From positions 1 to 10,282 of the forward strand of contig CBFCYE010000057.1 of NCBI GenBank assembly GCA_965602225.1: a DNA stretch of 10,282 nt. The letters are read 5' to 3'. Below are positions 1-5,065 of this stretch, in pieces. The notes under the pieces are model-generated. The model saw only the letters and a list, made by a program, of their open reading frames with translations, was not told the origin of the DNA and searched no databases. Numbering within the stretch: the first letter of the stretch is position 1; each line of letters starts with the position of its first letter. The position numbers were made by a program, and so were the translations under genes. Source of the stretch: Tenderia sp965602225. GTDB taxonomy: Bacteria > Pseudomonadota > Gammaproteobacteria > Tenderiales > Tenderiaceae.

Positions 1-119
1 GCCGCTGCAATCGAATATCCAGCAGCCTTTTTGATAAACTGCCGACGTTGCTCAAAGATCGACTGCGGCGTCACCTCGCACTCTTTTATCTCAGACCTCC
101 TTCTTGTCTTTATTAGCAT
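1..119 (-). CDS. msrP: MsrP (YedY) protein-methionine-sulfoxide reductase, N-terminal fragment
   Basis: Only the first 39 codons are in the window; the gene continues past base 1. The ATG is at 119-117 and is preceded by AGGA with 7 bases of spacing, a good ribosome binding site. The N-terminus has the typical MsrP form: MLIK, then an 'EVTPQSIFEQ' stretch, then the twin-arginine motif RRQFIKKAAG at residues 25-34. MsrP is the molybdopterin-containing periplasmic catalytic subunit that, with the haem membrane protein MsrQ, reduces methionine sulfoxide in periplasmic proteins using electrons from the respiratory chain. The Tat signal fits export of a folded cofactor enzyme. It begins 30 bases after the stop of the upstream SPOR lipoprotein gene, so co-transcription is possible. 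The call rests on recognising the N-terminal pattern; the catalytic domain is not visible. Confidence 0.75.
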   Translation of the reverse strand, partial: MLIKTRRRSEIKECEVTPQSIFEQRRQFIKKAAGYSIAA

Positions 120-149
120 TGTCCCATCCTAAAAATATCCAACATGCTG

Positions 150-1835
150 TTAATCTACAGCTATCACCTTTTTACTATCAATCTTACGCAGCCAGTAACC
201 TTTTTTACCTGTGCGTTTCTCTATCTCTGCCAAACCTATTTTTCCTGCCGACCAATCAGAATAATAACCATAGAGGGCGATATAATATGTACTGCCCTTG
301 ACCACATGGCTATACAGCGCCACATCATCTGTCAGCCCCATAGAATCAATCGCCTTCTGCAGCTGATCAAGTTTTTCAAAACTCATCAGCTGAATGGAAT
401 AAAAACTTTCTACTACAATTGGCTTCGACTCAGCAGGCGGCGTACGTACTACGGGTAATGGTTTGGCGACAACAACTGGAATTGCCGCAGACATACTCGC
501 CATCTCTGGCGCAACAGCCTCAATATTCACTTTGCGGCTATCAATATTACGCAACCAGTAACCTGTCTTTCCGGTAAGCCGCTCTAGCTCCGCCAAACCT
601 GCTTTGCCAGCCGACCAATCGGGGTATTTCCCATATAAGGCAATATACGATGTCTTGCCCTTAACTACCTGACTGTACAAAACCACATCACTAGCCAAGC
701 CTAATGAATCAACAGCCTTTTGCAGCTCTTCAAGTTTAGGGACGCTCATCACTTGAACCGCATAAAACTTTTCAACAGCCTTCTCCAAATCTATATTTTC
801 AACATACTGGCTGTTTTCCAGTTTACGCACCCACAAGTCAGGAATTTCTGTGCGCACACGTAATTCCAGCCGCGTCTGTCCAGCCTCTTCCTTACTGGTA
901 AAACTCCCATAGGCGGCAAAGAAATATACCTTTTCACCCTCATTTTTTTTGTAATAATCAACCTCACCAGCCAATCCCATTGCTGCCACCTTGGCTTTCA
1001 ACTCTTTAGGGGAATTGGAACTAGCGAGATAAACAGCATAGGCACCAAATTCTGGTTCAGGCTCTGCAACTGGCAGCGCCACTGCAACAGGCAACTTAAC
1101 GGCAGCCGCACTATCTATGCCCGTTCTATGCTCATTAAACACCTTTGATGACAACATCATGCTTGCCCGCTTGGCGGCAACGCTATCCGGATATGTCAGC
1201 TTCAAGCTTATACCCCGTGCGGCAGCTGCATCGATCCGACCATCATCGTAATCCCATTCCATATAACGCAGCTCGTAGAGCGAGATCATGCTTTCCAGAT
1301 GATAGATATACTGCTTGGCGTTATGGGCATATTCATTACCGTCACAACACTGCAACAGGAGATTAAAACGCGCTAACGCGGCCTTGGCATAAGTGGGATC
1401 ACTGGTGGTAACGTCCATCGAGATATTTTTTCTGCCACGTTCATAATCGACCATGCCGGCAAAGTAATGGGCATTCACAGCATTTTTATGACTGGGGAAC
1501 ATGGTGGTAAAGCGATTAGCAATATCGATGACCTGATCTGGCTGACCAGCTTCGTAATATCCTTCTATCAACTCGGCATATAGTTCACCTGTCTCAATAT
1601 TAAGCGGGTACTTTATCTCCATGTCACCCAATGTTTTGGCCGCACCAGTCAAATCTTGTGCCTTCACCTGCCGCGAGCCAAGCAGGTAATAATCCATTGC
1701 TGATGACAACGATGCTGAGCTGGCGACTGAAACCGAAGCCCCAGCCGTCGGCTTTACCCCACCACAACCGACCAGGGTCGCAGTCATAATCAAACAAAGA
1801 CACAGCTTTGGCACAGCAGAGAAATTCATTTTCAT
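150..1835 (-). CDS. BamD-like TPR lipoprotein with three C-terminal SPOR-like repeats
   Basis: A 561-residue predicted lipoprotein. Residues 1-23 form a signal peptide ending in the lipobox LVG-C24; Gly25 at +2 does not signal inner-membrane retention, so outer-membrane sorting is likely. Residues about 46-230 resemble BamD (ComL/YfiO), with TPR-type helices and recognisable segments such as 'KYPLNIETGELY', 'RFTTMFPSH' and 'LTYPDS'. A Pro/Ala/Val linker (about 245-262) leads to three SPOR-like units at about 263-339, 357-436 and 478-557. Units 2 and 3 are very alike (both have the 'ALYG-Y-DWSAGK-GLAE-E--TGK-GYWLR' pattern) and are split by a second Pro-rich linker. SPOR domains bind denuded peptidoglycan glycans at septa. 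BamD is normally about 245 residues and has no SPOR part, so this is probably a paralog rather than the essential BamD. The start is supported by AAGGTAAGG just upstream. Its exact role is unknown. Confidence 0.85.
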   Translation of the reverse strand: MKMNFSAVPKLCLCLIMTATLVGCGGVKPTAGASVSVASSASLSSAMDYYLLGSRQVKAQDLTGAAKTLGDMEIKYPLNIETGELYAELIEGYYEAGQPDQVIDIANRFTTMFPSHKNAVNAHYFAGMVDYERGRKNISMDVTTSDPTYAKAALARFNLLLQCCDGNEYAHNAKQYIYHLESMISLYELRYMEWDYDDGRIDAAAARGISLKLTYPDSVAAKRASMMLSSKVFNEHRTGIDSAAAVKLPVAVALPVAEPEPEFGAYAVYLASSNSPKELKAKVAAMGLAGEVDYYKKNEGEKVYFFAAYGSFTSKEEAGQTRLELRVRTEIPDLWVRKLENSQYVENIDLEKAVEKFYAVQVMSVPKLEELQKAVDSLGLASDVVLYSQVVKGKTSYIALYGKYPDWSAGKAGLAELERLTGKTGYWLRNIDSRKVNIEAVAPEMASMSAAIPVVVAKPLPVVRTPPAESKPIVVESFYSIQLMSFEKLDQLQKAIDSMGLTDDVALYSHVVKGSTYYIALYGYYSDWSAGKIGLAEIEKRTGKKGYWLRKIDSKKVIAVD

Positions 1836-1865
1836 TACACATCCTTACCTTGGATCGTCGGCGGC

Positions 1866-1883
1866 GCATTGCATCAGCAATGC
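1866..1883. repeat. Short perfect inverted repeat upstream of the SPOR lipoprotein gene
   Basis: GCATTGC and GCAATGC pair over 7 bp around a 4-base loop (1873-1876). It lies about 30 bases before the start codon of the SPOR lipoprotein gene, in the 102-base gap after the small exported protein gene. No T-run follows on the minus strand, so a classical terminator is unlikely. It could be an mRNA leader hairpin or a small operator. Confidence 0.35.
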
Positions 1884-1937
1884 AGCTCGTCTCTGACCTT
1901 ATCGACAAAAGCGGTGAATTCTTTTAGTTATGCTGTT

Positions 1938-2366
1938 TTATCTGTTTTTGCGGCTGATAAATAAATATCTGCCCGCGACACGAATAATGTAGTGATTGGC
2001 AATCTGTTTTTCCGCCCCATGGTACGCCACCAGGGTGATTAGCAACTTTTTGACTGGCGCATCAGTCGTTCGAAATTGTCGTCTATCCTCAGCTGTCAGC
2101 ATGCTGAGGCGATAACCACTAATTTGGTATTGTTGGATCAAGGCCCGCCATTCACCCCTGGCTTTAGCTTGCTGTTGGGCAACTGAGCGATTTTGAGTTG
2201 GGACAAAATGATGCAGCGCCACTATTGCACCCACATCGCCGCTACGATGGGCATTTGCCATGGCCATAGCGAGTGCTTCGGGGCTGTTCGCCCCCGCAGC
2301 CCAGATGGAACTTATGGGGAACAGGGCAAGGGTGGCGAGAAGCGTTATAAATCGAATCTGAAACAT
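1938..2366 (-). CDS. Small exported protein, possibly NTF2/SnoaL-like fold
   Basis: A 142-residue protein I do not recognise as a named family. Residues 1-24 are a clear Sec signal peptide: a short basic start, a hydrophobic core (FITLLATLALFPISSIW) and an A-A cleavage site, leaving a mature part of about 118 residues. The early mature segment 'SPEALAMAMANAHRSGDVGAIVALHHF' has the look of the first helices of NTF2/SnoaL-like proteins, and the C-terminal half alternates beta-like segments ('KKLLITLVAY', 'NHYIIRVAGRYLFI'). The fold assignment is a guess from pattern only. There are no cysteines in the mature part and no catalytic motif. The gene lies between the UbiI/UbiF-type gene and the SPOR lipoprotein gene on the same strand. 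The terminator at 2386-2415 just upstream means it needs read-through or a promoter squeezed into about 20 bases. Confidence 0.75.
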   Translation of the reverse strand: MFQIRFITLLATLALFPISSIWAAGANSPEALAMAMANAHRSGDVGAIVALHHFVPTQNRSVAQQQAKARGEWRALIQQYQISGYRLSMLTAEDRRQFRTTDAPVKKLLITLVAYHGAEKQIANHYIIRVAGRYLFISRKNR

Positions 2367-2385
2367 AATTATTCTTCGCTAATCG

Positions 2386-2415
2386 ATAAAAAGCCGCTCT
2401 AAAGCGGCTTTTTAT
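2386..2415. terminator. Rho-independent terminator after the UbiI/UbiF-type gene
   Basis: A 13-bp uninterrupted stem with a 4-base loop (2399-2402). The core AAAAAGCCGCT pairs with AGCGGCTTTTT. It begins one base beyond the stop codon of the minus-strand monooxygenase gene. It has A and T runs on its two flanks, so it could work in both directions, although only the minus-strand gene ends here. Confidence 0.85.
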
Positions 2416-2416
2416 A

Positions 2417-3622
2417 TCAACTGGCCAGTTTTGGCAGATCGCCCCGATCGCCCATGGCGTATTCCATAAACAGGCGTTTTACTGGTGTCAGACTATTGGT
2501 GGCGTTGAGACCAAGATTGCGCACCAGCTTAACCGGCTCCAGCTGTGAACCAAACAAACGTTTAAAACCATCCATCGACAACATCATCGCCACATTCTGG
2601 CCCTTGCGCCAACGCTCGTAGCGACGCAGGTTTTGCAGCGAACCGATATCACGACGCATGGCATGACTGGCCAAGACGGTCTCCGCCAGCGCCGCCGCAT
2701 CCAACACCCCCAGATTGACTCCCTGCCCAGCCAGTGGATGGATGGCATGGGCGGCATCGCCAACCAGGGCGATGCGCTGTTTGACGTAATCCAGCGTGTG
2801 TTGCAGCCGGAGCGGAAATTGGCCTCGCTCACGCACCTCATCCACCCGCCCCAGCTTGTATTCAAATGCCTCACCCAGCTGGGCCAGAAACTGGGCATCA
2901 TCCATCGCCACCAGTTCAGCGGCCTGCGCGGGCGTGGTCGACCAGACCACACAGGAGTAATTATCGTGCATGGGCAGAAATGCCAATGGCCCATTGGGCC
3001 GAAATCGCTGCCAACAGGTATGCAGATGAGATTGCTCGGTTTTGACGATGGCCATCACCGCATGCTGATCGTAACCCCAGCCCTTGGTCTGGATGCCGGC
3101 CTGCTCGCGCACCGGTGAGCGGGCACCATCGGCCCCCACCAACAATTTAGTCTGTAGTTGGCGGCCATCTTCCAGGCTGATGCAAAGACAATCCTGCTCG
3201 TCATGCCATTGTTGCCACCGCGCCGGCGCCATCAATTCGACATTATCGAACTGCTCGGCCCGCTGCAGCAGCGCTGCCTGAATGATGCGATTTTCAATGA
3301 TGTAACCCAATGATGGCTCACCCGCCTCGGCCGAATCGAAGTGAATCTGCCCATCACCACCGGCATCCCAGACGTGCATCTCGCCATAGGCCGTGACCCG
3401 CTGATCCACCATGCCCTGCCAGGCACCGACACTATTAAACACCTTGCGACTGGCATGAGTAATTGCCGAAACACGCAGGCCAATGCTATCCGCAGCCCAA
3501 TCTGTCGCCATTGGATTGGCCTCCAGCACGGCAACACGCAGGGCTGAATCCCCCAGACTACAGGCCAGAGTCAGACCAACCATACCGCCACCAACAATGA
3601 CCACATCATATTGTTCCGACAT
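2417..3622 (-). CDS. ubiI: UbiI/UbiF-type FAD-dependent ubiquinone-biosynthesis hydroxylase
   Basis: A 401-residue class A flavin monooxygenase of the UbiH/UbiF/UbiI/COQ6 family, which hydroxylates the aromatic ring of a polyprenylphenol intermediate using O2, NAD(P)H and FAD. Visible motifs are the FAD dinucleotide fold GGGMVG at 11-16, the 'VGADGARSPVR' DG motif at 162-172, and 'LVGDAAHAIHPLAGQGVNLG' near 286-305, which contacts the FAD ribose and phosphates. Length matches the family. The first part resembles UbiI (VisC). The middle segment 'CWQRFRPNGPLAFLP' and the C-terminal 'RNLGL' region also recall UbiF, so the ring position (C5 or C6) is not settled from sequence. The frame extends upstream to 3712, but Met at 3622 starts directly before the dinucleotide fold and has a purine-rich AAGAGCG site ahead of it, so it is preferred. 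A terminator follows immediately. Confidence 0.92.
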   Translation of the reverse strand: MSEQYDVVIVGGGMVGLTLACSLGDSALRVAVLEANPMATDWAADSIGLRVSAITHASRKVFNSVGAWQGMVDQRVTAYGEMHVWDAGGDGQIHFDSAEAGEPSLGYIIENRIIQAALLQRAEQFDNVELMAPARWQQWHDEQDCLCISLEDGRQLQTKLLVGADGARSPVREQAGIQTKGWGYDQHAVMAIVKTEQSHLHTCWQRFRPNGPLAFLPMHDNYSCVVWSTTPAQAAELVAMDDAQFLAQLGEAFEYKLGRVDEVRERGQFPLRLQHTLDYVKQRIALVGDAAHAIHPLAGQGVNLGVLDAAALAETVLASHAMRRDIGSLQNLRRYERWRKGQNVAMMLSMDGFKRLFGSQLEPVKLVRNLGLNATNSLTPVKRLFMEYAMGDRGDLPKLAS

Positions 3623-3799
3623 TGGATTTCGCTCTTGTCTAAATATTGCGAAATAATACCACGCTCTCCACCACTGCCCGCCACGCCAAGCAGGCCCAAT
3701 CAGGACTCGCAAGCGAAGCTCTCCGCGCCGAGCACGACCAGGTGAACCCGTGGATGAATGATCTGTGACTTAACTTAACCAGGACGGTTGTAGATGGGC

Positions 3800-4462
3800 T
3801 CAGGCCAATTTAGGAATCAAATAACCAGCACCACGGACAGTGATAATAAGCTCCTTGCCGAGCTTTTTACGCAGATGATGAATATGGACCTCGGTGGAAT
3901 TGCTTTCTACCAGGTCATTCCAACCATATATTTTCTCTTCTATCTGTTCACGCGACAAAATATGGCCGACGTTTTCAAGAAACAGATAGAGCATAGAAAA
4001 CTCCTTGGCGGTAAGAGAAATATACTGACCAGCCAGAGTCACCAATCGCGCGGCAGGATCAAGCTCAATTGATCCATATTTTATGGTTGGACTGGCGCGA
4101 CCTGAATGGCGACGCAACAGAGCGCGGATACGGGCATGAAGCTCATCGAGATCAAACGGTTTGACCATATAGTCGTCGGCACCAAGATCCAGGCCGGCAA
4201 CACGATCAGCAACCGTATCCCTGGCGGTCAGGATCAGAACCGGCAAAAGAAATCCGGCGGCACGCATCTCCCGCAGCAGACTCAGACCGTCTTTTTGCGG
4301 CAGACCAAGATCCAGGACCATCACATCAAAACTTTCGGCATCCAGCGCATGCCGCGCCTCAACACCGTTGGTGAACAAGTCCACTGAGTAACCAGCCTGC
4401 TGAAGAGCGATCCTAATGCCGTCCCCCAACAGCGGATCGTCCTCAACCAACAAGATTCGCAT
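3800..4462 (-). CDS. OmpR-family response regulator, PmrA/QseB-like, without a partner kinase nearby
   Basis: A 220-residue two-domain regulator. The receiver domain (1-115) has the acidic pair D8-D9, the phospho-acceptor D51 in 'VLDLGLP', T79 and K101 in 'DDYMVKPF'. The C-terminal winged-helix DNA-binding domain (about 125-220) ends with the usual 'HHLRKKLG...TVRGAGYLIPK'. The segment 'TARDTVADRVAGLDLGADDY' and the following 'DLDELHARIRALLRR' are typical of the PmrA/QseB/BasR branch, whose members bind direct repeats around CTTAA. A longer start at 4480 is open, but Met at 4462 follows AGAGG with 5 bases of spacing and gives the canonical 'MRILLVEDD' N-terminus. No histidine kinase gene is visible in the window. 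A matching tandem CTTAAG element lies about 140 bases upstream (4601-4617) and another before the exporter gene, so autoregulation and control of these neighbours are likely by inference. Confidence 0.93.
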   Translation of the reverse strand: MRILLVEDDPLLGDGIRIALQQAGYSVDLFTNGVEARHALDAESFDVMVLDLGLPQKDGLSLLREMRAAGFLLPVLILTARDTVADRVAGLDLGADDYMVKPFDLDELHARIRALLRRHSGRASPTIKYGSIELDPAARLVTLAGQYISLTAKEFSMLYLFLENVGHILSREQIEEKIYGWNDLVESNSTEVHIHHLRKKLGKELIITVRGAGYLIPKLA

Positions 4463-4600
4463 AACTACCTCTGTCATCATTTACTTAACCTATAAGTTAT
4501 CGGTTCAGCCAAAGAAAAGCATTACATACCGATATGGGCAGCCACATCTCACCAGCCTAAAAACCAGAACAATTTCGACCTTGGAGTTTAAATACATAGA

Positions 4601-4617
4601 CTTAAGGCAGCCTTAAG
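4601..4617. promoter_or_regulatory. PmrA-box-like operator between the regulator and peptide genes
   Basis: CTTAAG, five bases (GCAGC), CTTAAG: an exact fit to the published PmrA-box pattern YTTAAK-N5-YTTAAK, with half-sites one helical turn apart. It lies between the minus-strand response regulator and the plus-strand peptide gene. Because CTTAAG is its own complement, the element could act in either direction. On the plus strand a -10-like TAATAT lies exactly 10 bases beyond it. On the minus strand, TAAACT at 4590-4585 has the same spacing. Binding is inferred from the regulator family and from a second copy at 6917-6933. Confidence 0.7.
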
Positions 4618-4627
4618 GTTGCTGGAT

Positions 4628-4633
4628 TAATAT
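4628..4633 (+). promoter_or_regulatory. Putative -10 element (TAATAT) for the peptide transcript
   Basis: TAATAT matches the -10 consensus at 4 of 6 positions, including the first two and the last. It lies 10 bases downstream of the tandem CTTAAG box, the geometry expected when an OmpR/PhoB-class activator replaces the -35. The predicted start of transcription is near 4640, right where the first leader hairpin begins. Confidence 0.4.
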
Positions 4634-4640
4634 CAAAGCT

Positions 4641-4678
4641 CTCTTCTGCCACTACCAATTTTAAACTTGGCAGAGGAG
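4641..4678 (+). repeat. Leader hairpin 1 upstream of the peptide gene
   Basis: Bases 4641-4651 pair with 4668-4678 (11 bp with one G-U pair in RNA; arms CTCTTCTGCCA and TGGCAGAGGAG) around a 16-base loop. It begins at the predicted transcription start and ends where hairpin 2 begins, suggesting a structured 5' leader. Confidence 0.5.
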
Positions 4679-4703
4679 TAAGGCTGGATTAGCCAGCCTT
4701 ACT
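4677..4703. repeat. Leader hairpin 2 upstream of the peptide gene (perfect 11-bp inverted repeat)
   Basis: AGTAAGGCTGG and CCAGCCTTACT are perfect complements around a 5-base loop (4688-4692). No T-run follows on either strand, so it is not a standard terminator. It shares two bases with hairpin 1. It may be a second leader stem or a protein-binding palindrome. Confidence 0.55.
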
Positions 4704-4783
4704 AAGCGGCTAACGTTCGTTCTGGTCATATAAAATGAGCAGATAAGGATGACAGCTAATTTATGAGCAATATCACACTTACT

Positions 4784-4791
4784 AAAAGGGG
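4784..4791 (+). promoter_or_regulatory. Ribosome binding site of the Gly-Met-Arg peptide
   Basis: AAAAGGGG lies 7 bases before the ATG at 4799. An in-frame ATG at 4763 would add 12 residues but has only a distant AAGGA (about 13 bases away). This site therefore decides the start and is the main evidence that the small frame is translated. Confidence 0.6.
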
Positions 4792-4798
4792 TTTTATC

Positions 4799-4894
4799 AT
4801 GGGTGGAATGGGCGGAATGGGTCGTGGAGGCCGTGGTGGTATGGGCGGTGGCATGGGTGGTATGGGCGGCGGCCGTGGTGGTCGCGGTCGTTAA
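4799..4894 (+). CDS. 31-residue Gly/Met/Arg peptide
   Basis: A very short frame built from only three amino acids: 20 Gly, 6 Met and 5 Arg. It starts MGGMGGMGRGG and ends GGRGGRGR. It has a strong Shine-Dalgarno sequence, a -10-like element and an operator-like box upstream, and inverted repeats after the TAA stop. Net charge is about +5. The Met-containing half matches the Gly-Met tracts of the two large secreted proteins further right. The Arg-Gly part recalls RGG-type RNA-binding tails, but nothing else supports that role. There is no signal peptide or recognisable leader, so export is uncertain, though a transporter gene is the next gene to the right. It could be a functional small protein, a precursor peptide, or a remnant tail of a lost third paralog; the conserved translation signals favour function. 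I do not recognise a family. Confidence 0.6.
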   Translation: MGGMGGMGRGGRGGMGGGMGGMGGGRGGRGR

Positions 4895-4925
4895 GACCAG
4901 TCCTACCTCGGTTTAACTACCGACA

Positions 4926-4957
4926 CTTTGGTCTTTCCAGCACTGGTAAGACCAAAG
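4926..4957. repeat. Downstream hairpin A
   Basis: Bases 4926-4935 (C followed by TTTGGTCTT) pair perfectly with 4948-4957 (AAGACCAAA followed by G). After one T-T mismatch the pairing continues with CCA/TGG around a 4-base loop. It is a long, near-perfect palindrome 31 bases after the peptide stop codon. No T-run follows, so it may be an mRNA-stabilising or processing element. Confidence 0.55.
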
Positions 4958-4964
4958 CTACCAT

Positions 4965-4987
4965 CCATGTGGCGCACTGCCACATGG
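4965..4987. repeat. Downstream hairpin B
   Basis: CCATGTGGC and GCCACATGG are perfect 9-bp complements around a 5-base loop (4974-4978). It is the second of three consecutive stems between the convergent peptide and exporter genes. Confidence 0.55.
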
Positions 4988-4989
4988 CC

Positions 4990-5017
4990 GAAACGGGAGG
5001 CTTAGGCCTCCCGTTTC
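4990..5017. terminator. Hairpin C, probable bidirectional terminator between peptide and exporter genes
   Basis: GAAACGGGAGGC and GCCTCCCGTTTC form a perfect 12-bp GC-rich stem with a 4-base loop (5002-5005). It sits 48 bases past the stop of the minus-strand exporter gene and about 95 past the plus-strand peptide gene. The T-tract is short (GTTTC on both strands), so termination is likely but not textbook. The 171-base gap 4895-5065 is otherwise occupied only by hairpins A and B. Confidence 0.6.
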
Positions 5018-5065
5018 CAATTACAACAAACTCTTATCCAATACTCCGCCGGGCGTACACTGACT

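Noticed and set aside
144..458. Plus-strand open frame opposite the third SPOR-like repeat
   Set aside because: Antisense to a repeat-containing lipoprotein gene with clear protein-level repeats; no start signal of its own.
2633..3118. A 161-codon plus-strand open frame
   Set aside because: It lies fully antisense to the well-supported UbiI/UbiF-type gene, its translation shows no domain or signal features, and it has no ribosome binding site. It is a by-product of GC-rich codon use on the other strand.
3769..3779. CTTAACTTAAC downstream of the response regulator as a third regulator box
   Set aside because: The CTTAA units are 5 bases apart rather than 11, so they do not match the YTTAAK-N5-YTTAAK spacing, and they lie between the regulator stop and the ubiI-type gene without an aligned -10.
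4799..4894. The Gly-Met-Arg frame as a detached GroEL C-terminal tail
   Set aside because: GroEL also ends in GGM repeats, but no GroEL-like sequence is nearby, the Arg-Gly half is not GroEL-like, and the frame has its own start signals.
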